From Reticulitermes lucifugus (lineage: Eukaryota > Arthropoda > Insecta > Blattodea > Rhinotermitidae): a DNA stretch of 64,000 nt. Below the pieces are notes generated by a model, which worked only from the letters and a program-made list of their open reading frames with translations, was not told the DNA's origin and ran no database searches. The position numbers were made by a program, and so were the translations under genes. Positions 12,805-24,890 of the stretch are shown here, piece by piece. The stretch's first letter is position 1, and the number at the start of each line of letters is the position of its first letter. Location of the stretch: NCBI GenBank assembly GCA_026260175.1, contig JAKCWW010000044.1, forward strand, positions 132,790-196,789, read 5' to 3'.

Positions 12805-12960
12805 GATTGTGAACATTCAAGTTGTCTGGGATGTGACGCCTTGTAAATTGGTAGAGGCGCAACGGTTTTTCGAAAAGTCTTCAACTACCAATCTACACGG
12901 CGTAACATTGCAGATGACTTGAATTTTCAACAAAGTCTCGTATCCTGACTTCTGTTTTTG
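12805..12960 (+). repeat. Dispersed repeat with 'QVVWDVTPCKLV' chance frame
   Basis: The conceptual frame QVVWDVTPCKLVE followed by a Gly-Val-Thr-Leu stretch is one I associate with a very common blattodean dispersed repeat rather than with a gene. A similar DVTPHGLV block occurs at about 14700. Recognition is from memory of the pattern, so confidence is moderate. Confidence 0.35.
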
Positions 12961-14169
12961 TGGTCGTCCTCAGCCTTAACTGTCAAATGTCGGGATAATA
13001 CCTCAAGTTGGGCCACGAGCGCGTCCTTCAGTGTCCTTTCCTGTTCATTATTCACCGTAAAATCGGGTCGTTCATAATGAGTTACCGTCGATGCCGTTGC
13101 GTTAAACGAGAATGTATGATTATCAATTCACCTCTCTACAGACTACGCAGTTTTTGAGTCAATGAATGTGCTAGATGGAAATATATTGTGAGACTCACGC
13201 CCCAGCCGCTATTTCCCATTTGGAAAGAACCCCCCCCCCCTTTCGGGGCACATTGGTTGAGCAGTGGGCCGTTCTGTGAGTAGGAAGTCTTTTAACTACA
13301 GGCGTATCGATAGTTTTCCCGTACTGCCTGCCTCTGTGCTTGGCAGTCAGTGGATAAAATCGTGCGGAAAAATGATCTAGGCGCACATGGAAGGGTTTTA
13401 TGAGATCCTTGAGATACGGGTTAGTAGAATGTGAACTGAGAGTGATCAAAGTGACGAACCTTCCTTTCTCGTAGTGGCGAATTTGTTAACCGGCTGAACT
13501 AGACGTGTACTTCGAGCTCTGGTATGCGTTTCGTTTATTGGGCTGTTCAGGAATTTCAACTCGTCTGTGGTGTTACTATAGACAGACAGAAGAAAACCTT
13601 TTGCTGTCCCATTCTTCGTTCTGTGATGTTATCGTGTATGGCGTCAGGACGTACCATTAGGATGAACCAGATAGTTGCAGTAAAAGCGCAGACATGCCAG
13701 GCCACAGTTTCCAATGTCTTTCACATTCTCCACATAATATAGGCCCGGGCGTCCAATTTACAATTTCAACATTGACTCGACGCTGTAGATCTTGCCAATA
13801 TATTGTCATTTTGCTTACAGATGGAACACGGATATAGAAGCTTCTCCATTTCCGTAGTTGTTGCGGTCGTAACTTGATGACAGTAAACGTTAAGTGCAAA
13901 TCTTCTGTGTAGTTGCATCAGCTGTACGACATAGATCTGATTTTGTATTGCGTCTTAACTAACTAGTCCTTGCTACTGAACTGGACGTTTTTTTTTTGTA
14001 TATTTCAATTGACACTAGTACGGAAATTGTCGGCCGGTGTACCCACATTTGGGCTGGTTCGCAGTCACTGTGTATATGGTATAAAAGAGACTGTCGTATT
14101 CATGATGTCTATGGTTAGATCCCTCACGTCAGTTATTGTGGCCTATGTTTGGGTTTTTTTGCCCTCCCT
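12961..14169. other. Intronic, no recognised element
   Basis: There is a C run at 13230-13239 and a T run at 13989-13997. No repeat family or exon recognised. Confidence 0.35.
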
Positions 14170-14400
14170 CCTTTAAATTCTTGGTTACCACGTTAACATA
14201 ACCAACTTCAACACATCAAACAATTTTAATTCAACTTTAACTTATTTTATCTATTTGTGAGCTACGTTTTATACAAATATTGATGTACACTTCCTGAGGA
14301 TGGCCTACAAAAGGTCGAAACATGTCGGAGTTCTAGTTCTTTAATTGTAAAAACTTCGTATTATAATATAATGCATTTGGTGGTATTTTCGTGAATTTTA
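14170..14400 (+). mobile_element. Solo terminal repeat with hammerhead-like motif (family of the 7322 element)
   Basis: An AT-rich leader is followed by the hammerhead-like motif at 14289-14331. About 45 bases later comes TATAATGCATTTGGTGG, matching the arm of the 7322 foldback (TATAGTGCATTTTGTTGG) and the palindromes at 41446 and 43537. The spacing from GAAAC to this block is about 50-55 bases here and in the 7322 element. It looks like one unpaired terminal repeat of the same family. Limits are approximate. Confidence 0.5.
14289..14331 (+). ncRNA. Hammerhead-like ribozyme motif with paired helix I
   Basis: Order seen: acttc, CTGAGGA (14294-14300), T, the hairpin GGCCT-acaaa-AGGTC, GAAAC (14317-14321), AT, GTC (14324-14326), ggagt. 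The flanks acttc and ggagt pair over 5 bases (one G-T), giving helix I. The core fits CTGA-N-GA ... GAAA ... GTC. One extra T between the core box and helix II recurs in the other copies of this window. Family knowledge: minimal type I hammerheads occur in Penelope-like element terminal repeats. Activity is unknown. Confidence 0.5.
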
Positions 14401-15690
14401 ACAATTAATGCATAGATATACATGCCATAAAATTCCTTCTTACCGTCGTTGAGTAGTGGGCTTGTTTTGACACCGGGAGTTCGCTCCACCTGAAGTGTCT
14501 TGAGATCACTTCCAAAAATGAGCCGTGTGTCACCATCGTGCGTTTTGTATGCTTTTTGAGCGATGCGCAGACGTTTGGAAAGTCTTGTCCATCCATTCAT
14601 CTCAAAGTAGTTGCCGATTTCGACACAGTTTGTTGGTGGCGATAATCTCAATACGTTGAGTTCTGAGGTTCTTCGAATATTAAGGTTACGTCCTTAAGGA
14701 TGTGACGCCGCATGGTTTGGTAGCAGCATTGCGAATTCATGTGCTGCCATTGTCTCCTTTTTCAGGCGGAAGGTGGCAGCAACAGGTTCCTCGAAAATGT
14801 TGGGACCGTCTGTCAAATACACCAAAAGCTGGCAACATATTGTATTCTGCTTCGTGTGGATCAAGTATAGCTCATACTTTCTGTACCCAAAGCACAAATC
14901 GAACTTCGTCCGTTATGTGTGGAATAGAAGCATCGAAACCATTGGCCTCACTGCGGTATAGATCTGTTCGGAACACTTCCTAGTGTCATGTACAGTTAAC
15001 AAAATATAAAGAAACATATTTTTGTTCGTATAGGCAAATGTTATAACGGTGTTATTAACAGGTCAGATTTTGTGTCCGCGTTAAATTATCTCAGTGGGTG
15101 TGCAGAATCACATAAAACGCATTGTAGAAGACGTGTAAAAATCCTGGATATGCTAAGATGTGTAGTGTTTATATTTTTTGCATTCCGCTGTGTTAATCAT
15201 ACATATAAATGAATACAGTTCATAAACCGTTTAACACTACTAGTGTTATTAACACGTCGTAATAACACTAGGGTACGACAATTTCATTTTTCTCCATTCT
15301 TGATTTATATAACGGTTCAAAATGGTAGGACGGTATGTGAAAGTAACGTGCCTGGGATCGTGCCAGTATTATATAGGTCTTGTCACTTTGTTTATCCAGT
15401 AATCTTATTCGATCAATGTGTTTGAGGAATCGCATTTCAGGAAAAAATAGTGAATTTTCACGTTATCAGTCATTCCGCAGACATAAAGGCGATTGTAGAA
15501 AGTGATATTCAGGTAGAAGTTCTCGTGCGGTCTTATTTATAAGTGAACATTGAAGGTGTGAAACCAAAAATGAAATTCTCGTTTCCTTACAATGTTTACG
15601 TTTCCTATCAAACAATATATAGATTAAAATATACAGAACTGTAATTTTGTGTGTTGTTTTATGTGGGTGTGAAGCTTTGTCTTGTCACAC
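14401..15690. other. Intronic, nothing firmly recognised
   Basis: A DVTPHGLV-type block near 14697-14800 may be a decayed relative of the 12805 repeat. A palindromic patch (aacactactagtgttattaacacg, in pieces) lies near 15234-15256. No exon is supported. Confidence 0.35.
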
Positions 15691-15699
15691 TGAGGGAGG

Positions 15700-16130
15700 A
15701 TCATAGGCTGAAGATGTTTGAGGAGTAGGGTGCTGAGCAAGATATTTTGTTTAGCAGGGGAGTTGAGGAGATGGCATAATGGCGAGGTTCATGGTCTTTA
15801 CCCTTCACGAAATACTGCTAGAGTGATGAAACAAAGAATAGAGATGGGCGGGGCACGTTGCACGTATGGGGAGACGAGCATACAGAGGTTGGTGGGAAAA
15901 CCTGAGGGAAAGAGACCACTTGAAGACCTAGGCGTATATGGGAGAATAATATTGAAATGGATCTCCAAGAAATAGGATGGGACGGTGTGTTCGGGCTGGA
16001 GTAGTGTCGCTCAGGATAGGGACAAGTGGCAGGCTCTTGTGAAAGCGGTAATGAACCTTTGACTTCCGTAAAATGCGGGGCATTTCTTGACTAGCTGAGG
16101 AACTGTTAGCTTCTCCAGATGGCCTGTGTT
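15700..16130 (+). pseudogene. LINE (non-LTR retrotransposon) 3' end, C-terminal ORF2 remnant
   Basis: The frames read a decayed C-terminus typical of blattodean LINEs: GARCTYGETSIQRLVGKPEG, then KRPLEDLG, a stop at 15973 after KWISKK, then SVAQDRDKWQALVKAVMN. The family usually reads GHVARMG...LVGKPEGKRPLGRPRRRWEDNI...LAQDRDRWRA. Frameshifts and stops show it is dead. It is the 3' end of the family whose reverse-transcriptase part lies at 41579-42490. Confidence 0.75.
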
Positions 16131-17775
16131 CCATGGAGTCAGCTACGCTGTGAAGTGTTGCTTGTTTGGAGTGTGACTCATTACGTTTAAAATTTCGTGT
16201 GTCGGTTGTAGACAGATGTGTTATTCGGTACGTGCGACCAGCTCCCATACGCAGAGATTCTATTTGTTGCGATGTTATCTTGTCTTAATGCTGGGAGTAT
16301 GAAGCAGTCGAGTCATAACGGCGAAAAGTCGAGGTCTGTGGGGCGAAACAGAAACTGGTTCTGTGGTACGTGCAAGTTTGTAACGGGCTGAACCTCACCA
16401 GCATGACCTTCAGGATTCCTTCTCTTTCTGACTACCATTTTGTTTTCATCGTGCTGAAAAAACGTAAAGGACGGGCTGTCAGGCTTCCCCTTAACCTAAC
16501 CAAAATGGCGTTTATCTGTCCGGTTGTTGTATTCAGGTTGTGCCATTGATAGACTAAGTGATCAGTTTTTAATAAAAAAATTACCTAATGTAATCACGTG
16601 TACAATGCGAGGGTTTTAAGCGTCGTTTATTTAATTTTTGTAAACTTACAAAGTTTCGCACATTTTATGCCCGCAGACGTGTTTGCGTGGGGCTCAGAAT
16701 TCTAAAAAACGTATCAGTTCTTAGACGCAAGAGTTTGCAAACTACTCCTACGCGATTTTGCATTTCTGTAGTACTACATGAAGTTTTGATGTTCATATAT
16801 TGCACTTACACATCTGTTGCTGACAGACAGTTCGCAGCAGATGTGCATAGCTACAACTTCAGGGCATCTTTTAGTTTGCATTTTGAGTTTCGGGTGTAAG
16901 CATGACGATGGTTTCATAAAACTCCGAAACTGGTTATACGAATTAAGCATACATTGTTTTGTTTTTTGTCGTCGTCGTAAGTGCTGAAGGTCGTGTATGT
17001 AGCAATGACATACCACTGACCAGCGAAAACAAGGATCAGTAAAGATGCACAGTCTTTTATTAACTTTGAATTTCTTTACACATTTTTTGTGCGGAAAATA
17101 TTTTTCAAATTTGTGTACGATGAGACATTTAATGTAGTTTGAACAGATGCTGTTAAGTATAGTGAACTGATGCAGACCAGACCGACAATGTGTCAGCCAC
17201 TAGTGTGTGTGTGTGTGCGTGTGCAGCTTATTTTTATTCGAAATCCGGTAAGTGGCTTTGGGGATGACGGACCGATGTGACTTCATTATTTGTTCACTTT
17301 ATGCCGAGTTCAAGAACCTGCAGTTGAAGTGGTTGTACTTCAGGTATGGTTGGTATGAGTGCGAAATGTCGCACTGTACCCGTGAACAGAAATGTTTGTT
17401 TGAGAACCTTAAGCAGACAAGGTCACTCGGCCGCGTTCTCGTCACTGTCTGTGAACACGTTCTGAAGACGACAAAGATTCCTCCTATGGTGGAGCCACGA
17501 ATGCCGCCCCACTGGTACCTCTTGTGTACAGGGAAATGTGGTGTAATGGAATAGCGTTTTGTTTTTTTTCTGAATATATTCATGAACGCATGTCATAACC
17601 AAAAGAGGTACTATCCGTAGCATTTAACTGTAGAACTTTATCATGTTCTACACTTACGAAGTTGTATTCTTCAGAGACGCCGTTTTGTGTGGCTAGGATG
17701 ATACGAAATACGGGGGGAATACATCTTGAAAACATTGGGCAATAATGCTGGACTAATTCAACTGTTAATGCCGTT
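16131..17775. other. Intronic, no recognised element
   Basis: A short TG/CG dinucleotide run lies at 17202-17223. No exon, SINE or transposon end was recognised. Confidence 0.35.
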
Positions 17776-17873
17776 ATGTTGCCGATCCAGTGGCCGTGCG
17801 GTCTAAGGCTTAGGTCTTCGGCCGCTCGCTTGCTAGGATCGTGGGTTCGAATCCCACCGGGGGCATGGATGTT
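17776..17873 (+). repeat. tRNA-derived SINE head, family 3, cut by the assembly gap
   Basis: A-box-like sequence (ggccgtgcggtctaaggc) and a perfect B box (GGTTCGAATCC), then 'cccaccgggggcatggatgtt', stop at the gap. The head resembles a leucine-type tRNA. A SINE is favoured over a tRNA gene because the sequence after the B box does not close an acceptor stem. The rest is lost in the unknown bases. Confidence 0.6.
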
Positions 17874-18013
17874 NNNNNNNNNNNNNNNNNNNNNNNNNNN
17901 NNNNNNNNNNNNNNNNNNNNNNNNNNNNNNNNNNNNNNNNNNNNNNNNNNNNNNNNNNNNNNNNNNNNNNNNNNNNNNNNNNNNNNNNNNNNNNNNNNNN
18001 NNNNNNNNNNNNN
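17874..18013. other. Assembly gap of 140 unknown bases
   Basis: All bases are N. The gap starts inside a SINE, which suggests that the repeat itself broke the assembly. Frames that run through it are meaningless. Confidence 0.99.
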
Positions 18014-18206
18014 TTACAAACCTCGACACTGAAACGGGAAAACCGGAGTAGGTAGAAGAGGACGACTAAAAAAATGTCGTGTTTAATTCAATCTTATTAT
18101 GGTTTGCAACTAACTATAAAATTACATGGTTTAATCTGGTACCTTAAAGCAGGGGTGCACATATTTTCCAAAAATCAAGGAGCTTCGTCATTTATGTTCT
18201 TAAGTC

Positions 18207-18350
18207 ATTATTAGACTGGCCAGATGGAGGATGAGAAGGGCGGGGCATGTAGTACGCACGGAAGAAATAGGCAATGTTTTAATAGGAATATCTGAAGGGA
18301 TCGTACCACTCGGAAGACGTATGCTTAGACGAGAGGAAGAAAGGAGGTCC
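18207..18350 (+). pseudogene. LINE 3' fragment, second copy
   Basis: Reads RRAGHVVRTEEIGNVLIG, then ISEGIVPLGRRMLR. This lines up with GHVARMGE..NVYRVLVGKPEGKRPLGRPR of the same LINE family as 15700-16130. It is short, truncated at both sides and shifted in frame afterwards. Confidence 0.6.
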
Positions 18351-19034
18351 TGTACCACGATTTGCGAGTGTGCGTCTTTATGAACTACAGGACACGATTC
18401 GTACATTAGAGGACGCAGTATGTTTCCTGAGCACGAGACATATAAAACAGATTTATGGCGAGTAACCGGTTGTATAGGATGACAGGCATCTCATCACGTG
18501 GCCACCTGCTGTTGACAAGGACGAAGTGTCCGTCACACAACTGGACCTACAATCAAGACATGAACAGAATGTTTGTAATCCTCTTGTCAAAGTTGTCAAT
18601 ATATAGGTCGTGTAACAAGAGGTTGCCTCCCAGTAGGGAATCCACCATGTGCCCTGAACGGCCGAGGTTTTTACCTGACCTCATTTCTATTGGGTACTAG
18701 GATAAAGGTGGCTTGAGACGTAAATGTAGTTAAAAGACGAGGTGTAGGTGTTACAGAGCCTTACTTCCACCACCTTCCACCACCACTCTCCACCTTGTGG
18801 GTGTTTTGCGGAAGTGCATGGACATGTTACGAGCTGTAGACCTCCCTGCTAATAGCTGCAGAAAATGCGGCCTTCGGTTTTCATTTCAAGTCGCTATTGC
18901 ACACAGCTGTGCTGATTTGTGTGATGACGCTATTGGACTTTCAAATCGAACACGGGGAGATACGGAACAAAGTAATGACGGGAATATTTGGACCTACGAA
19001 CACAGTAACGGGGTGGTGGAGAAAAATACATACC

Positions 19035-19140
19035 TAATAATGTGACAGTGATGTGATGGGTGGGACATGTAGCATGCATGTGGAAGAAAATATTAGTCTG
19101 GAAACTCCTGGGAGACGGACCTGCGCATAGTTGTGGTGAC
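19035..19140 (+). pseudogene. Possible LINE 3' fragment, third copy
   Basis: The frame WVGHVACMWKK corresponds to the GHVARM block of the LINE above; the rest is too decayed to follow. Clustering with 15700 and 18207 suggests one broken insertion or nested copies. Confidence 0.35.
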
Positions 19141-19234
19141 AGGAGTGAACTACCGTAGAGAAATTGCTGAGTGGATTACGTTGAACTGCTGAGGATAGAT
19201 CCAGATTTGGCCTTTTGTGAGCACGGATATATGT

Positions 19235-19362
19235 GCGCGATTTGGGGTTCTCACGGCCGTATTGATGAAGATATCAGTCGTCTGGAATGTGAAGCTGAGT
19301 CATTGGGCGGGTAGCTTCCGACGTTTCGAAGGATCGTAGTGCCTTCATTTTCAGGGTCAAGC
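19235..19362 (-). repeat. Hammerhead-bearing terminal repeat, family 2, solo copy
   Basis: On the - strand: CCTGAAAATGAAGG, a loop, CCTTC, GAAACGTC, GGAAGC, then about 40 bases later ACATTCCAGACGAC and ATCTTCATC. The GAAGG/CCTTC hairpin is perfect. The downstream block matches the 47757, 53285, 45147 and 54287 copies. The core box is CTGAAAA, so G8 is lost. Confidence 0.5.
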
Positions 19363-20883
19363 AGTCCATTTTCACTTTCATATATCTGTGGGTTCTATAA
19401 AATCAGTGAATTTTGTGATCAGTTACACGACCATTAATTTTTTAAGAATGACTGCGCATGGAGTTAATTTACGTCTACGAAGCGATATAGCGTGAGCTGC
19501 CGACGCTGTCGTTAAATAAATTATAAAATAAATATCGCAGACGATTCTTGAGAATGCGTCGCCTTGTATTCCTGCCACCGCGTTTGAGGACTTGTACAGA
19601 AAGTGGCGTTCTCCCGTTACAATGACCTGTGGTTCTCGTGGCTGTACACATCGTTGTGTAAGCACTCAATTTGCTCGGAATGTTTGTTCTTTTTGTCTCT
19701 TAGTGTAAACCTGTCAAAGTGCGATTTACACGGACGTGAAGTTATTACTGAACTGTAAGGTAGACTTAGCGTCGGCTCTAGTGAGATATTTTAAAAAGCT
19801 CAGAAAAATTGCATTTAGTTTCGGAGGTTCTCAGGAAATCAGGCAACACTGTTTATCCATTCGACGGCAAATCTGACTTTTACTACATCATTTCAAATGC
19901 AAATAGAGGGCATATTGCCGATGTGGCTAATCAACAATACTATTTTTGCGCTGCGTCATGGAATGACCGTGAACACATGTCGGGGAAGGTAGCAACTGAA
20001 TTCAGACCACCTATTTGCTGTCATTCGGAAGTTCGTGAAACGTGGTTCATGCCTGTCTTACAACAGAGCAGTAAGCAATCCAGATACTGTATACACGTAA
20101 AACGTATGTAAAGTAATACAGTGTGTGCAGTGACACAGTTTAAATGACATTAGAACATTTAGTGGTGGTTATTTGTGAAAGGTATTCAGAATTTTGCATG
20201 TCCTTCCATACAACTGTTCTGAAGGCAGTACGTTCCTTCGCAACGTCTTGGTCAGGTTACCCCGTGACGCAGCGCCGTTTACCAGAAGAATAGAATCATT
20301 TCCTAGTTTGCTTATAGATAAGCTCGTGTACTGTAGGAAATAGTTTTGGTTTACATAGACCAAAGTAAAAATCAAAAACTTTCACAGTCCTCTCTTCCAT
20401 TTCAAATTTTGTCGAAACTGGTTGAGCCCGCGCGGGAGGCTGAAGTGTACAGACTGTCACGATCTCTCGACGTTACAGCTTATTTTCGATTCAGCTTGCA
20501 TTCTTGCTGTATCAGTGGTGGTCACAAAGCGTGCGATATGGCGCCCGACGGGCTCCACGCTCTGTGGGTTTTTATACAAAAGTTCGTAACCTTCACCCCC
20601 GGAAGTAGATGTCACTGCACGCGTGTCTGCTAGGCAGTTCGGTTCGCCTTAACCTATGGTTCTGCCGTCATCAGGCTGTCATACACATTAGGGAGGTTTC
20701 AGCTCATTCCGCAGTAATTTCCGCGATAGTAATAAGTTGCTTTTTAGGCGTTGTTTACGAAGTAAAAGAGAACGCCTTATGTCGTGTGTCTGCCTTTGAC
20801 CTAGTAACATCGACTAAGCCGTTTATCGGATTTTCATGAAATTCGATATAGGATTCTTTACATACTGCTGTGCAGTAAGCGGG
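19363..20883. other. Intronic, no recognised element
   Basis: No family-specific motif was seen in any frame and there are no paired splice signals around a coding segment. Confidence 0.35.
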
Positions 20884-21400
20884 AGTTTAGTGAAAACTGA
20901 CGCAGTGACTGTCATACGGAAGGCCCACATAGGGGAGAAAATTAATTTCTACCCTTCTTTCCATATTTTAGGCCTATTTGTGTGAAATTAGCTGTAGAAG
21001 ATATCCAAATAATAGGACTACGCAGTTGTGAGTTTCCTGAAAATCGGTTGGTGGGAGCCATACATTACTCAAGGGCATACTTTAAATTTGTCAATGCCCT
21101 CTCCGTTTTTCGTCAGATTTAGGTAAAACTGGGTACAGTTGATGTCCACACAAATTTGAGTGACTGTGTGTTTCGTGAAAATCGGCGCAGTGAAAGCCAT
21201 ACTTAGTTTAAGGGCATAAATGAATTTATATCTGTTCTTTCCACATTTATTGCCTGATCACATAATATTGTTGAGCGTTTCTAGGTTTCGTGAACTCTGG
21301 CGCAGGGAGGGCCGTACTTTTCTTATGGGCGTATATAGAATTACACGTACGCCTTTACGGTAAAACTGTATGTCGTTTTGAAAGTGAAGAACGCCTTGAT
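20884..21400 (+). repeat. Four-unit degenerate tandem repeat, unit about 115-148 bp
   Basis: Units begin near 20884, 21032, 21170 and 21285 with variants of gtttcgtgaaaatcggcgcag, then a 'ggagccatac' variant and 'aagggcata'. The second and third units are clearest; the first and fourth are more diverged. The A-T-rich second half of each unit varies in length. The 'gaaaatcgg...gagccatac' phrase resembles dispersed insect repeats, here expanded in tandem. Confidence 0.65.
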
Positions 21401-24189
21401 AAAGTATGTTTACTGCGTCACGGAGTACATCCTTAGCAATATTGTTGTATGAAGTTGCCAGGATATTTGTGTTAAGTCGGCTGTAGCGTAAGGTTGACTT
21501 ACAACCCTGTAGCTCTGAAATCTAAAATGTTTGTGTTTTTACACATCGAAATTTCCAGTTCGAAGTAATGTAGTGATGCTTAATCACATGAGCAGTTGTA
21601 GCATTATTCGTACGTGTTAAATAATTCAATAAAATGAACCCAAGGTCGGCGCGGTCATGTGAACTCCACGCTTACACTGCCCAGGCTGGAGTCGTTTGTT
21701 TGCTGATTACTAGTTCAAGGAATGGGCCCCGTTCAAGTTCAGAAATTAATCTCATATTTGGCGCCGTCGGTTCTTTTTGGTGACAGGACTCTAAGGTTCA
21801 TTGCTGTTAATACTAGCGTTCGTCACTGGGTACTATACTCGGCTATTTAATTCATTTCATACCCTCCCAATCTGTTTTATCATTATCCATTTTAATTGCA
21901 TTTTCTTCGTTTCGACACTCAGTTTCCTGGCGTTCCGCCTGACCGCCTTCACAATAAATAATTCTGGAACTTCTCTGATTTATTGCCTGTGTGTTTGTTG
22001 TGTGAGACTGTAATTGTCATCATCTCATGAGGAAATCCTCTTTGTCATTAACGGCGGAAATGGCCTAGTCAAAACGTTCTATCCACTGCTTCCCACAACT
22101 TCAGACACGTGGTCAGAAAGCTACCATTTTCCTTATTTCTATCTCTTTCGATCTTTTGTTTCGTAAGTTTGTTGCTGACGGCTTGCATGACGTTAGCTCT
22201 ATTCCCGGCGGGGGTTCTGTCTTCGCCATCTCTGTCCACTCGGCAATATGATATATGAAACCGCGTAGCCAATAGGTTAGGGGAGCTGTTTCCCGAAGGA
22301 GGGGAGGGGGTGGAGTACTCAGAGCGTATAGCTTATCACATACCTCATTTTAAGGTCAAAGTTAGGAATGCGTGGAACGTTACCTCCATTCCACGTGCAT
22401 AGCTTTTCTTACGCTTGGGTAGCTGGTGTATTGTGTAAGCGCGGTCCATTCTGGATTACTTCAGGCGCTCGGAGTTGAGCTTTCAGAAGCACAGTTAATG
22501 CCCAGTTTTAGAGTGAAAATTTGTACAGCATAACTCTTAGGTCGCGCCCTTGACTCCTGTCCAGTCCGTTTTTGGTTACCGCCAATTACCGTATACATCA
22601 AAGTTACTCCAGTCTGGACTTCATATTATGGAAAGCCTCTCAGATAAAGCAGACCCGGGAAATCTGGGTGAGACGTTCTGGAAAACGCTGAACAAATCAT
22701 CTCATTCAAGCACGAAGCCCAGACCGGCGCCTTCGAGTGACGCTTTTACTAGTCCTGTTAGCTGCTCATACCTTACAATGGCGGCCAGTTAACGTCATAA
22801 TGGTATTTGGCACATGGGCGTGCAGCAACGGGACGATGTGGCGTTCATTTTAATGCTTCCATATTACACATGACACCAAACAAGTGGCACTGTATTGCGT
22901 GCTGCATGTGATTGATTGCTGTGTATAACCGACGAAACTATACGTCATTCATTACTGGTTAAACAAGCAAAGTTAAATTCTGAAAATTCAGGCGGTGGCC
23001 TTTCCAAAGCACAGTACCGTGTAACGAAGTTCAAAGTATCGTGCATGTCTGTAAAGAATTTGTAAGTCGTCTGTATGAATACTTTAGGCGGGTTTCTTTG
23101 ACATAATTTCGAAACAATTTGTTATGAGCTGAAGGTTAAATATAATTGATACTTCTGACCCATATCGGCCGGTTAGACATGCTAAATTACTCTCCTTGGG
23201 GAAAATAAATTTTCAGGTATATGTAAAGTATATACCTGGCTGAAATTATATTTAGAAGAAACGTTTTAGGTTCATGTACAGTATGTCGAAAATATTTTAG
23301 GAGTGTATGGATGAGACTGGAACGATGGCTGCAGCGCTACTTCTTCCCGTTGTCAAATCAAAGATCTTTTATGCCGATTTTCAGATCCTTCGCTTTAAAT
23401 TGTTGTCTGATAAATTAATATATGTATGCAGTGACCACTTCATTTTACGTATTCCGTTTCCCAGTTCATAAGTATCTCATTTGACACTGTAAGCTATGCA
23501 GTTGAAGGTGTCGTTATAGATATACCAAGAAACAAACATAACATTAAGTTGTAAAGTTGCCACTTCTGACACATGCATGGTTCGGTGCAGCCATCGTTAC
23601 ATTTTTTCTTCTTTTGTCGGCTTTTTTTTTTACCCACGTTTGGCTACACATCCCGGAAAATTGAACTTCCGTCCGGTCCCTCAGTTGTGACGTTCCAGCT
23701 CCCCGACTCTCAGGAATTGTCTGTGTGAGAGTCGCACTGAATAATAGCTTTGGAATTATAATTCTTTATAACGACAACGTTCGGCTTGCTGTAGAGATAA
23801 ACGTAGCGCTGCTTACAGATTGCGTGTGACAGACTGAAATAGTATGCATGACGAAAGCGAAATTTAGAGGTCACAGCAGTTCTCATGCGGAAGGATTGTG
23901 TGCTTGTAGGACATAATGTTCACGTATGTGTAATTAAATTTTATAACTGTAAATTTACAGGTTCGTCCAGAGAAAGGAAAGTAGACGTCATAAATTAATA
24001 GACTTTTTTTTTACGATAATGAAGAAAATTTTAGATGCCCGATAAATTTTGCTGAAAATAAAGTAATAGTGCCTTGATATTTATATGGGCCCGCCTTACA
24101 CCTGTGGCAGAGAAGTTGCCGCGCAGTCACGGCGATTCGTTTTTAATTTTTATCACATAATTCTTTGTATGTCTGCGGATACGTGAATC
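21401..24189. other. Intronic, no recognised element
   Basis: No exon, SINE boxes or transposon ends that I can support. A T run lies at 23622-23630. Confidence 0.35.
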
Positions 24190-24310
24190 GAATTGAAAGC
24201 ATTGTGTAGTGGTTAGCAGTTCTGCGTTATATTCGGGAGGTTTCCTATTCGAATCTCTTTTGACATACTGGCTAACCTGAGTTTTCTCGTGAGTTTGTCG
24301 GTTTAACCTT
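24190..24310 (+). repeat. Possible old tRNA-derived SINE
   Basis: A-box-like 'gtgtagtggttagcagttctg' and B-box-like 'ctattcgaatctc' are about 50 bases apart, the spacing of a tRNA promoter. The body is not recognisable. Confidence 0.3.
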
Positions 24311-24389
24311 TAAAAGCCCAGTAGTTTCTATGTGTGGCACCAGATTTAACACTACAAAGTCTGCATTATGCACACATAATTTGTGCATT

Positions 24390-24555
24390 CTGGGGGTGCA
24401 CAAATCCCGGGCGCCAGGTCGCCTTGGCAACAAAATTTTGTATGGTGACGCCTAATATTTGTGGAGCCTCAGTATGGAACTTGTTTCTTGTCACCCTTCT
24501 GGCGTCGAGAATTTTGAGTTGGTTCCTAGATTTTTCTAAAATGTTTGCAACCCTG
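24390..24555 (+). mobile_element. hAT-like MITE family, copy 2
   Basis: The left end TGGGGGTGCACAAA and right end TTTGCAACCCTG are imperfect inverted ends of CAGGGGTGCACAA type. The flanks gtgcattc and gtgtattc match at 7 of 8 bases, a plausible decayed 8-base duplication. The interior aligns with 37241-37390 (caaaattttgt, ggtgacgcc, tttgtgg, cttctggcg, gaattttgag). Confidence 0.6.
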
Positions 24556-24699
24556 GTGTATTCCATATGCTTCGTACAGTAAACAGCCTTTATTTTCCTA
24601 TAAACATGCACTGATTGGTCTTGTAGTGGAAGCCTTTGTATTCTGTGTGATGCACAAGCTGAATCCTATAATGTAGACCAGTTTTAGTCTTTCAAGGTC

Positions 24700-24890
24700 A
24701 TGCCATGGCTCAGGCGGTTTCTAGGCCGCCTCTCATAGCGGAGGACCGGATTCGATTTCGGGCCAGTCCCTGTGAGATTTGTTGTGGACAAAGTGGCACT
24801 GGGACTGGTTCTTCGCCGAGTACTTCGGTTTNCGTCATTACCATTCCATCAGTGCTGCAGACTCATCTTAATACGATGTCTTGCAGCCTG
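24700..24890 (+). repeat. SINE family 2
   Basis: tRNA-like head 'gctcaggcggtttctaggcc' and B box 'ggattcgatttc', followed by 'gggccagtccctgtgagattt', 'ggacaaagtggcactgggactggtt' (in pieces) and 'ccgagtacttcgg'. The same body is at 28605. The conceptual reading AVSRPPL...SGTGTGSSPSTSV is a frame I know from blattodean SINEs. It contains one unknown base at 24832. Confidence 0.7.

Noticed and set aside
17776-17873. Possible tRNA-Leu gene
   Set aside because: A and B boxes are good, but no acceptor-stem closure is visible and the sequence continues as a SINE body into the gap.
17580-18051. Frames spanning 17580-18051
   Set aside because: They run through the 140-base gap of unknown bases and a SINE head.
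18146-18185. CAGGGGTGCACATATTTT, a hAT-like end
   Set aside because: No matching right end or duplication found, so not called an element.
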